A stretch of 64,000 nucleotides of DNA from NCBI GenBank assembly GCA_023374045.1, contig CM041778.1, positions 99,636,839-99,700,838 on the forward strand. Direction: 5' to 3'. Source of the DNA: Limonium bicolor. Taxonomy: Eukaryota; Streptophyta; Magnoliopsida; Caryophyllales; Plumbaginaceae. Under the pieces are notes generated by a model that saw only the letters and a list, made by a program, of their open reading frames with translations, ran no database searches and was not told where the DNA came from. Positions 27,981 through 38,775 of the stretch are shown here, one piece after another. The position numbers and the translations under genes are program-made. Positions within the stretch are counted from its first letter, which is position 1. Every line of letters starts with the position of its first letter.

Positions 27981-30900
27981 TGTAACACCCCTACCATTAA
28001 TACATGCTTACCGTCCAATCTCCTTACACGTCAGATATACGCAGCGGATACTTACTTACATACAATGGGTGATACAATGCCGTTAGCCACCCACGTGGCT
28101 AACAAGGCTACTATTACTGCTTACAGCATCGGTCTGATGGACCGGAATCCCGAGTATTACATATCTACCATATATATTTCATACACCATACACGCTACAT
28201 TCTTTCATTGATACAATACTTCAATACCATACAATATAATCCACATACCGAGTTTACTAAGATCCTTATACAATAACTACCTCTTCAAAGTTCATACGTA
28301 CTCACTACGAGACTACTTACTACCCGTTCCTCACAAACTACTTACTCCTAATTACAAAGGTGTGCCTCCGGTCTCTTCCTTGACCATATTCTATTCGGGT
28401 ACCTGCACACTAAAAAAATGTCCCCCGAAGGGGTCAGCTTTCGCCGAGCATGATAACCGCATACCCCGCGTACTAGAGGGTACGCCGACCACTTGGTCGA
28501 ATACATGCGGTTCATTTTCATACAAGCATACATGCATACATGCTCTTACACACAGTATAATAATACTTACATAACATACATACATACAATTCATTACATA
28601 CAAGGATTACGATATAACCATTCAATACTCACTTACCTTCTTCCGAATACACATACTTACTACATACACAAAGTACAGTTCTTGTTAGCTTCATTGTTCC
28701 ACCCGGGTTAATCGGGTGGAGATTACTCTTTTACTCGTTACTTCATACATACGCATACATACTCATACATACTTACGGATCCATACTTACTTACTCTTAC
28801 TCTTACTCAAGTTAAGTCGTCGGGACCTCCGGCCCTGGGGACTACACCGTCCCACCTCCGGGATTTACTTGACTCACTAATCCGGGATGCTACCCATTTA
28901 AGGGATTTGGGCCGCGGACCAGTTTAAGAGTCAGGAATTGCAGCCAACCTCTTGTGACTCCGCATCCTCACGCGTGGCCGAAGCTATATCGGACTTGTAC
29001 TCATTCCAATTTACTCACTTAAGTTAGGAGTTAGATAGTTAGGAATTAGCACAAGTCAACATCCAAGCCACAATAATACAATACACATATACACATACAT
29101 ACGAGGTGCAATACATTACACAAGTACAATACGAGGTTCGAATACCATACATCACCATTCATATATTTCATGAATTATACAAACTAGTGCTCAAGACAGT
29201 AAATATCAAGCACAACATAAGTCAAGCACAGGTAAGTGCAATATAGTCCGATTCATGCATTTATCTTATTTAGGTGGTCAAATAAGCACACAAATCGGGG
29301 TAACCAGATTAGGATACAGGGCATGAAGAAATCATACCTTTCACCGTTGTACTCGTATCCCAACGTTCCTCCGGTATTCACAATTCAAATCCTATGATAT
29401 ACATACAACCGAATAATTAATCTAACTATCATTAACTTAATTCGGTTACCCTTACGCTTCCTAACTCATACTTACTAGGTCTTCACATTCTTATACTTAC
29501 ATTTTATTTACTTACTTTTAATTACTTAACAATGGTTTACTTACACATATATGCACGTATGTATAGGTGGGTATACATAACTACATACATATACTAACCA
29601 TAGTCTTATAGTTTTTTTTTGTAAGTTTTGACCCGACCGAACTTGCGACCGACCTTGCAAGTTCGGTCCGAGTCAGTAGGTTACATCGGGTGAAAAATTC
29701 CAGGGCCGACCGACCTTGCAAGTCCGGTCCCAAGGTCGGTCCATTCCAGTAAGTTACTTAGGGAAAAATTTAGCCGACCGACTTGCAAGTCCGGTCGCAA
29801 GGTCGGTCCATTCCAGTAGCTTATCGACGGAAATTTTTCTGGCCGACGAACTTGCATGTCCGGTCGCAAGTCCGGTCGATTCCAGTAGGTTCCAGACGGG
29901 AGAATTTTTCTGGTCCGACCGAACTTGCAAGTCCGGTCGATTCCAGAAGCTTTCCCGTCTTTGTAAATCTGGGCTCGACCGAACTTGCAGTCCGTCGCAG
30001 TTCGGTCGGGGCCCAGTATTTGCATTTTTACTTCGTTTTCAGTCCCATACTTTACTCCATTGTTTTCTCCAACTTCTTACATGTAATTTCACATGTTTAA
30101 AACACTACCTAGGCCCTTCAAATTGCCTTAGTTCACCCCACGAAATGCTTTACTAATCCATCAATCCACTTACACAATTTCATCACTTCCCTTCCACACT
30201 TACAACAGTTTTTCATCCTCCAACGCTACAGTTTTTTGCTCCTATTTCCCTCATGTATATCTCATCTCCCAATGCCATTTCCAAAGCCTACAATGTACCT
30301 TACCTTACCCTCCAATTCATTCCCAAGCCACTACCATATCTAGACCCAAGTCCAACACTCTTGTCATCAATTCTTCCACACTAACTCTTCCTAACTTCTC
30401 ATGTATCTCTATACACTTTGTTGCAGATTTTTGGGTTCTTATTTCCTCCACTTACTTCCTCAACTAATGCTACCCCCTAGTAGCCAAAATACATCCATTC
30501 ACTTCCTAGTTGCAACCCATTAACAAATCACCCCCAAATCTGTTACAAGCTACTAAACGCTCCCATTATACTCTCCATATACACCTAGTCACTACCTAGG
30601 TTGTTTTCCATCTTGAACACTTAAGTCCTCAAATTCCTAGATAAAATTGACATAGTCTCCCTATAATTAACATTCTCCACATGGTTTCTCTCACACATTA
30701 ACATCATCTCACCTGTTTATACACAACATCAATATACAAGCTCCCATACACATTTACCAATACTAAAACACTACTAAAATTCCTGCACTCAACAACCCAA
30801 TACCCAACTAAGTTTCAATACATTTTACATGTTTTTCAACGGTTTTAAGCACTTAGATTCTCCTGCACAAGACATTACTACACAATACCATTTCCATTAC

Positions 30901-32255
30901 TCATTTCAAACTTCTAAAAATCTGTTACAATCCATACATACAAGGCTAACAAAGGTGAGTATCCTTACCTTGTTTCTCTTCTAATTTCTTTTCTTCCTCT
31001 TGCTTCTTCTTTTCCTCTTTCTCCACGGTTTAGCAACACAAATTCTCTACTCTACAACCCATATACATACACATTTCAATACACTAAAAACTAACCCTAG
31101 CTATTCTTAAACTTTAAGTAGGTTTTAGGGTTTAGAATTCTCATTACCTTGCAAGGGTGTAAATGAAGCTTGGAGTGGTTCAAGAACAAAGTTTCCAACT
31201 CCACCAAGATGCCAAAATCGGCTAGGATACAAGGAGCAACAAAGGTTTTAGTTTTCATTTTCGTTTTGCCCTTGAGGCTAGAAAAGGATGGAGTTTTTAG
31301 GAATATTTTTACCTTAAAAGAACAAGGAGAAGGAGGGCCTTCTAATGGCGGTCTTGAAGCTCCAAATGCTCCATACCCATGGAGATGAAAGTTGTTGTTT
31401 TCGATTTTTGAAAAGATAGGAATGTAGCTCTTGATGAGAGGATTCCAATGGTGGTATTTTTATAATTTTTGGAGAATGTTTGATGGAGTAACAAGAGGAG
31501 AGAAGTGAGGTTTTGTGTGTGGTTCTTCAAACCTCCATAGAAATCGCATGGGGGGGAAGGAGAAGAAAGAAAAGAGAGTGAGGGAGGAGGTGAGTACGTG
31601 AGTGAGGGAGAGAATGGGTAGAGGGAGAAAATAAAGTGAGGGTGGGGGTTACTTTATTGTTTTTGTTTGTTTGTAAATTAGAAGGGGTGAGTGAGTGTGT
31701 GAGAGAGGGGGGTAGGGGCCGGCTCACTAGCACACACACACACACACATTTTTTTCTTTATTTTAAAAGTGGACACATAAGTTTGTGTTATTTATATCTC
31801 TACCCCACAACTTCCCGTTTTTGACAGTTTTTACTAATTTCTCGTTTCTTGATTTTTTTGGTTCTAAAGCCTCACTAATATTTTAATGATTATTTAGTTG
31901 ACCAAATTGTTACGAGTCTATTTGACCCGCTTAAAGTCACGTTTTCTCGGTTACCTCGAAAAACGCGCTTTAAGGTTCGTTAGTGATTTTAATCCGTTTT
32001 AAGGATCCGTTTTCTTCGGGATTTGTTCCCATATATATTTAGGTTTATTAAACCTTCAAAATCCATATAATACTCTAACCGAGGTCTCGTACCTCCAATG
32101 GTTATTTAACGTTTATTTAGCGTTTTCCGCTTTTAAAGCGTTTCTTTATTTCTTTTGGATTTATTTTTCCTTACTAGTATTAATTGGGTACCATTAGGCC
32201 CTTAAATACATATGAGATAAATTATAATCCCTATATTTAAGTTCGGGGTATTTCA
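27981..32255 (-). repeat. 5' LTR of the LARD-like element (4275 bp)
   Basis: Direct-repeat partner of 18008-22321, with the same ends and the same order of internal features. It is 39 bp shorter, mainly through many scattered one-base losses, with few base substitutions. That is unusual for LTR ageing and may point to sequence errors. Confidence 0.93.
29630..30016. repeat. Tandem palindrome array in the 5' LTR
   Basis: Counterpart of 19671-20072 with the same word. Relative to that copy it is slightly eroded: several one-base losses in the arms, and the fifth and sixth units are shortened (gaacttgcagtccgtcgcag). Confidence 0.9.
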
Positions 32256-32519
32256 TTGTTTCTCTCTTGATTATCATTCAATGTTCTTAAATTGATCTCT
32301 TGAGTGCATTTTTGGTGAACCTTTTCTACAATTTGACTTTAAGTTAGGGTTTGTGACCAAATTGAGAGAGAACTCTTAATCTATACCTCTAGGATTAGTG
32401 GATATAATTTGGGGCTTTTATCTAGAACTTGTCTAATGATATCTAGTGAGTTTAACCCTAATTGGTTTTGAAGGTTAAAATTAACTAGATAAGATTTAAC
32501 CCATCTTTAGCTTAGAGGG
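32256..32519 (+). mobile_element. Middle part of the older interrupted LTR-like sequence
   Basis: Lies between the two younger insertions. It starts with the TTGTT duplication of the 14.2-kb element and ends with the GAGGG duplication of the solo LTR. No ORF; the text ttagggtttgtgacc and gttttgaaggtt reads as LTR or UTR-like sequence. Confidence 0.45.
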
Positions 32520-35500
32520 TGAAATACCCCGTAATTAAAAATAGTGATTAATTAGGCTAATAAGTAATTTAGAAGCTTAATTAAGTGTAAATAATCATAA
32601 GGGAACAAATCCCGAAGAAAACGGACCTTTAAAACGGTTTAAAAACATTACCGAACCTTAAAGCACGTTTTTCGAGGTAACTGGGAAAACGTGTCTTTTA
32701 AGCGGGTCAAATAGACTCGTAACAGTTTTGGTCAACTAAATAATCATTAATAAATATTAGTGAGGCTTGAGGACCAATAAAATCAATAAAACGAGAGATT
32801 AGTAAAAACTGTCAAAAACGGGAAGTTGTGGGGTAGAAATAATAAATAACACAAACTTATGTGTCCAATGTTGTAAAAAGAATTTTAAAACCCATAGGGG
32901 CTGTGTGTGAGTCCGATTCCACACCCCTCTCTCTCACACCCTCTTAAATCCCCCTTACTCACAAAACAACAAAATAATAAAGTGAACCTACACACTCACT
33001 TTTACCACTCTCTCTCCAATTTCCTCACTCTCCTCACAACACTCACGTACACACCCATCTCCCTCACTCTCTTTTCTTCTTCTCCTACCTCTCCATCGAC
33101 TTCCATGGTGAAAGAAGAAAACCAACACAAACTCCATCTTCTCTCCTTTGTAACTCTCTTCAAACTCTTCCAAAAATTATAAAAACACCACCATTGTAAT
33201 CCTCTCACCAAGAGCTACACTTCCATCTTTCCAAAATTCAAAAACAAGCACTTTCGATTTTATGGGTATACCCCATTTGGAGTTTCAACACCACCATTAG
33301 AAGGCCCTCCTTCTCCTTGTTCTTTTAAGGTAAAAACATTCTCAAAAACTCCATCTTTTTCTAGCCTCAAAGGCAAAACGAAAATTTAGCTAAACCTTGT
33401 TTTGGTTCCTCTTGTGCCCAGCCGATTTTGGCACTTTTGAAAGGTGGGAAACATCATTCTTGAGCTATTCCAAACAGCACTTAAGCTCTTGCAAGGTAAT
33501 ATAAATTCTAAACCCTAGAATGTGCATTAGAACTCAAATAATGTTTAAGGTTAGTTTTAGTATTGAAAATATGTATGTTGATGGGCTGTAGCATTGGAGG
33601 TTTGGTTTGAAAACCGGTAGAGAGAGAGAGAAGGAAGGAGAAAGAAGAAGAAAGAAAACCTAGAAGAAAAACAAGGTGAGAATACTCCATTGTGTAACTT
33701 GGTATATATATATGTAACAGTTTTGGTAGTTTGAAATGAGTAATGGAAATGGTAATGCATTAGTAGTATAATGTGTAAGAGAATGCAAACATTGTGAACC
33801 TTTGAAAACAGTTTAAAAACTGTCACAAACAGATTGGGAATTTAATGTAATGTGCAGGAATTTTATAATGTTGAATGGGTAGTATTTGTGTGGAAGACTT
33901 AGTATATTGTTGTTGTGTACAAACAGGTGGATTGGTTAGTAATGTGTGTGTGAACAATGTGGTGAGAGTGTGAAAATATAGGGGAGACTATGGCAAAATT
34001 TATCTAGAATTAGAACACTTAGTGAATTTTTAACTAGGTGGATGATGTAAGTTGTAACAGATTTTGAGATAGATAGATAGAGGGAAGATGGGGAGAGATA
34101 GTTAATGTAGTTGTAGTGTATTAGAGGTGTTAGCAATGACATTAGAAGAGGGAGTTGTAGATGGAGAGAGTTAGAATAAAATCTGTAGCAAAACACAACT
34201 AGGAAACAACTAGTGAGAGTGTGAGTTGAAACTTAGAAAATTAGGTGAGTGAATGAGTATAGAATTGTGTAATGAGTTAGGAAATGAATTGGCATGATTT
34301 AGGGTGTTTAAATTGTACAAGAACATGTTAGGATGTATGTAGGAAGATTGGGGAAACAATGGGTGGAATTGGGAAAGAAAAATAAAAGCTGTAACAAGGT
34401 TCTGGAACCGTCCGACCCAGACGGTGAGTCGGACGTGGGTCGGACGGGGCTTAAGAAACGCAAACCGACCTTTCTGGAATGGTCTGACCCAGAGCCGTGA
34501 GTCGGACGTGGGTCGGACATGGCTTAACTAACGAACTAAAACTTTCTGTAATGGTCCGACCCAGAGCCGTGAGTCGGACGTGGGTCGGACATGGCTAAAA
34601 TAAACAGACGTAAACCTTCTGTAATGGTCCGACCCAGGGCCGTGGATCGGACGTGGGTCGGACAGGCAAAAATATAGTGGTCGAAGTTTCTGACTTCGTC
34701 CGACCCAGACGGTGAGTCGGACGTGGGTCGGACGGAGCTGAGACTCGAGACCCAAAACCTTCTGGAATGGTCCGACCCAGAGAGTATGGGTCGGACGGAA
34801 TAGTGCTGGGTCGGACAGGGTAATTTTCTGGGAACGAATCTTACTGGAACGGTCCGACCCAGGGCTTGGGTCGGACGGCCCTATCCTGACAAAAAAAAAA
34901 AATTATTTTAATGTAAATGATAATTGTATATATATATATATGTATACCCATACATATATGTATATGTACATGAATGTAAGCATGCAAACCATAGGTAAGA
35001 AAATAAAAACTTAAGTAATGAAACATGAGTAAGTAATGTGTAAGTGTAAGAAGTATAAGGACATAGTAAGTATGAGTTAAGTAATGATAGTTAGATTAAT
35101 CATTTAATTGTATGTGTATAATAGGATTTGATTTGTGGCACCGAAGGACGTTTGGAATCACGTACAACGGTGAACGGTATGGATTCCTCATGCCCCGTAT
35201 GCTATCTTGGTTACTCTGATTTGTGTGTTGTGTGCTAATTGATCACCAAATAAGATAAATGCACGAATCGGAGTTAATATGCATACTTGTGAATATGTAG
35301 TGCTGTATGATGTTGTATATCTTCTTTAATTCTTAGTTTGTATAATTCATGAAATGTTTGGATGAATATGAATGTGTGTATGTATGATGTATTGGACTGT
35401 GACCGATTGCGATGTGTTTGGACTTCTAACTTATTCCTAGTAAGCTAACCATCCTAACTTAAAATGGAAATTAAATTGGAATGAGTAGAAGTCCGATATA

Positions 35501-36506
35501 GTTTCGGCCACGCGTGAGGATGCGGAGTCACGAGAGGTTGGCTCCAATTCCTGACTCTTAAACTGGTCTGCGGCCCAAATCCCTTAAGTGGGTAGCATCC
35601 CGGATTGGTGAGTCAAGTAAATCCCGGAGGTGGGACGGTGTAGTCCCCAGGGCCGGAGGTCCCGACGACTTAACTTGAGTATAAGTAAGTAAGTAAGAAT
35701 AAGTAAAGTAAATGAAAGTAAGTAATTGTAAGTAAGAAGAAGTAAGTAATGAGTAAAAGAGTAAAGCATTCCGATTAACCCGGATGCATAATTTGGCTAA
35801 CCTTGTGAAGGTAAGTGAGATGTATGCTATGATATTATTGCCTTGAACTTGTGTAATGAAGTGTATAGCATGTATGATGTATGAAAAGCATGTATGTATG
35901 AAATAAATGAAATGCATGTTTAGTGGACGTCAAATAGTCGGCGTGCCCTAGCTAGCACGCGGTATATGCGGAGTCCATATGCAGCGTTTGCTGAGCCCCT
36001 TGGGGCACCATTTTTACTACACGCAGGTACTCGAGAGTGATGAAGATGTGAAGACTCAACTCTATTTCTTTATCTTCTTTTTGGGATGTAAACACTGAAT
36101 TTATGATGGGTGTACTAAGTGGTACATGGCTGTAGTTTTGAATAGCCGGTGTACCATGGGGTACACCTTTTTGGATAATGGACGTATTGGATTGGGGTAT
36201 AGATGAGTAGCTTTAGAAACTCATTCTTTTGGTAAGTTTGAAAGGTTGTAATTGAATATATTTTAAATACTCGGTGATCCATTGATGTAAGTATTCGGTA
36301 TATGGTATTTTGGTAAGTAATTAGTAGCTCGGTACGTTATGTTCATCAGACCGTTACTGTAAGTATTAGTAGCCTAGCTAGCCGTATGGGCGGTTAGCGG
36401 CATTGTTTCACCCGCCGTAGTAAGTATGTAATAATTCCGCTGCGAACTCGTAGGATTAATAGGACGATTAGACGGTAAGCATAGGATTAGCGGTTGGGGT
36501 GTTACA
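32520..36506 (+). mobile_element. Solo LTR related to the LARD-like element, 3987 bp
   Basis: It starts TGAAATACCCC and ends GGGGTGTTACA, flanked by a perfect duplication GAGGG (32515-32519 and 36507-36511). No internal region or second LTR is present, so it is a solo LTR left by recombination. It shares with the 14.2-kb element the blocks gggaacaaatcccgaagaaaa, ggcccaaatccctt and tagcatcccgga, but in opposite orientation and clearly diverged. Its closest relative in the window is the solo LTR at 54850. Confidence 0.93.
34400..34890. repeat. Tandem palindrome array in the solo LTR, word GTCCGACCCA
   Basis: Six to seven units, mostly 75-95 bp. Each has GTCCGACCCA, then agtcggacg, then TGGGTCGGAC, with spacers of the type ccttctggaatg. 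The position in the LTR matches that of the arrays at 19671 and 29630, but the word is different. Confidence 0.92.
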
Positions 36507-37067
36507 GAGGGTTATTACCTTTGTTCTAAGAGACAACTATGGTGTAAAAGAATTGCAAGTATACTTAGGAGGTTTAGGTGATTGACAAGATCCCAAAGTA
36601 CTCCTCCACCCAATCCGACAAACTGTCATCTTTAGTTTATTTGTTGTTCTTTCAATTACTCAATCAACACACTCAAGCTTACCGCTAGCTAAACCCTCAT
36701 GTATTGCTTTCATTTCAATTACTAATTACCGAGACTAGGAAGTTATGACCAATTTCCTTTTGGATACACCTGCATATTCCTTGTATTTATTTATATACTT
36801 TGTTATATAGTTTTTGCAGAACAGCTAGCCTCCTAGCCGGTCCTAACTTTATGATTAAATGCTAATAGGTTTTGCCAACAATAACGAAAATAAATGTATT
36901 TATTTATTAAATAAATATACTATTGGTTAGCTGAAGATTAAAAAAACGAATAGTTTGAGCCGATGATAACCAATGATAATGAATCTAAATGTATTTATTT
37001 ATTAAACGAATATACTTCTACTTAGACAAAGAAGACTTTTCTTTAAAAAAAAGAGGAGAGTTCTAAC
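36507..37067 (+). other. Flank between the solo LTR and the hAT element
   Basis: No gene. The first 300 bases probably continue the older LTR-like sequence; the rest is AT-rich. The repeated text aatgtatttatttattaaa occurs twice (about 36892 and 36981). The last 8 bases, GTTCTAAC, are the hAT target duplication. Confidence 0.4.
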
Positions 37068-37107
37068 TAGACCTGGCAATTTGGGTTGATGGGTCGGGTT
37101 GATATCA

Positions 37108-37548
37108 AAACAGCCCAGTAGCCCACTGTTGTGATATTGTCCGCTTTGGCACACAGGTCGCACGGTTTTGTTCCTGGGGTTTCATAGCCCCAAAAGGCCT
37201 CACAACAAGGAGAGGTATCCCCACCCATATAAGGAGTGGTTCATTCTCCCCTCCAATCGATGTGGGAGGTAAACCTCAAGAGTATTACACTCCACCCCCC
37301 CTTGGGCCCAGCGCCCTCGCAGGCCACATCGGCACTCCGACCTGGGTCTAGCTCTGATACCAACTGTAACAGCCCAGTATCTCACTGTTGTGATATTGTC
37401 CGCTTTGGCACGCAGGCTGCACGGTTTTATTCCTGGGGTTTCATAGCCCCAAAAGGCCTCGCAACAAGGAGAGGTATCCCCACCCATATAAGGAGTGGTT
37501 CGTTCTCCCCTCCAATCGTTGTGGGAGGTAAACCTCAAGGTTATTACA
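37108..37548 (-). mobile_element. TRIM (miniature LTR retrotransposon), 441 bp
   Basis: Two direct repeats of about 182 bp (37108-37289 and 37365-37548) flank 75 bp. In minus orientation the spacer starts with a primer site TGGTATCAGAGC (37351-37362) and ends with the polypurine tract AAGGGGGGGTGGAG next to the other repeat. The flank TATCA occurs on both sides. The LTRs carry cctcaag, tccaatcg and ccacccatataaggag, the latter read as TATATGGGTGG on the coding strand. The left LTR lacks the usual first two bases. No coding capacity; open frames of about 110 codons here are by-products. Confidence 0.9.
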
Positions 37549-38092
37549 TATCAACCCTAACCTAACCCATTTAAAATATCATTAACCCAACCTAACAAAA
37601 AAAATCGGGTTGAAAAATCATGACCCTAACCCAACCCAATTAAAATCATTCAACCCTAACCCAACCTACCCGACCCATTTTTTAAGCCAACACAATAACT
37701 TATATCGACTTTAAACGATATGTTATGCAAAGAATCCAGAGTACTGCACAGTTTCCTATGAATTCAAAACTCTGATAACATGTACTCTTTCCATATGTTT
37801 CTTTTTACGAATCCTATCTATATTTATACATGATCACAGTTAATCAAATATAGAATGAAAATAAAAACAAATGATTCATTCCCTAATCCAGATAGAGAAT
37901 ATCTTAATACAACGTCAAAATTTCATGTAGTAGGAAATCTAAAAGTGATTGGCAAACAAAAAACCATAAATAAAAACCGTTCAGGTTAAACCAACCAGGT
38001 TATTACTTTCCTCCTCTCAGCAACTACAGCAGCTCCAGGTCTATTTCTATATTCTTTCTTTCTTCTATCAGTATAATATCATCTCTTCTTAA

Positions 38093-38344
38093 TTGGTGAA
38101 ATTTGATCAATTAAACAATCAGACTAGCGAAGTCTCTAGAACAAATCCGTATAATACTACTACTACTACTACTACTACTTGCTCATCTGATCACACCAAG
38201 GTTTCAAGATCTGAAATCATAAATGAATTATGTGGTGTACAAACCGTTAACGAAAGTGGTATCAAATGCAACTGTATCATTATTAGCAAGCATGGTAACT
38301 ATATATCCATCAATCAAACCGTTGTAAGTCAGTCAGTTAGCTAG
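38093..38344 (+). other. Coding-like frame with poly-Thr microsatellite inside the hAT
   Basis: An 83-codon frame with an ACT-type microsatellite (about 38151-38179) encodes a run of eight Thr. A GTAAGT-like donor occurs at about 38322. The translation is protein-like (SEIINELCGVQTVNES) but I do not recognise it. It could be a captured host exon, part of the transposon's own gene, or chance. Confidence 0.3.
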
Positions 38345-38775
38345 CTTGGTTTTGAATTAGTAAATTGATTAATTGGTTCATAGTTTCTTCCACTTCCAAT
38401 GGAACAGGGAAATCCAACCAGCAGTAGCATTACACACCAGCAAGCTCTATATAATAGTTAGAAGAACATTATGCAGCACAATATTCGCACTACTGCTACA
38501 TAATTCACTAAGAGATCTATCATCAATATCATACTTACAAAAAATATACATCTCCAACTTTTGTTCACCCTTAGACACCATCTAAACTCACCACTTGTGT
38601 TGTATCATTTACAAAAAGCCAAAAACATATTTCATTCACAAAAAAGCAGCATCATGGAGTAATTATCAGTACATCAGCATCTGCAGCCTACCAAAAGTTC
38701 TTCACCAGACAAGCTTATGATTCGTTAACTTCTTTATCTGCTAAGCTCAAACCAGCTGTGAGAGCCTCCAACGTA

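Larger units (their letters stand above)
18008..32255 (-). mobile_element. Large LTR retrotransposon with non-coding interior (LARD-like), 14.2 kb
   Basis: Two direct repeats of about 4.3 kb flank 5.66 kb. In the element's own minus orientation the LTRs run TGAAATACCCC to GGGGTGTTACA. A tRNA-Met primer site follows the 5' LTR at 27964-27975, and a polypurine tract precedes the 3' LTR at 22322-22340. The flanks are a perfect 5-bp duplication TTGTT (18003-18007 and 32256-32260), so this is one intact insertion. No gag or pol domain was found in the interior on either strand. Long LTRs with a non-coding interior fit the class of large retrotransposon derivatives, which rely on proteins of other elements. 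Confidence 0.93.

Noticed and set aside
37108..37548. Cassandra-type TRIM with 5S rRNA promoter
   Set aside because: No 5S internal promoter text was found in the LTRs, so this is another TRIM family.
37200..37565. Two opposite frames of about 110 codons
   Set aside because: They lie across the TRIM repeats and its primer site; codon content follows the duplicated LTR.
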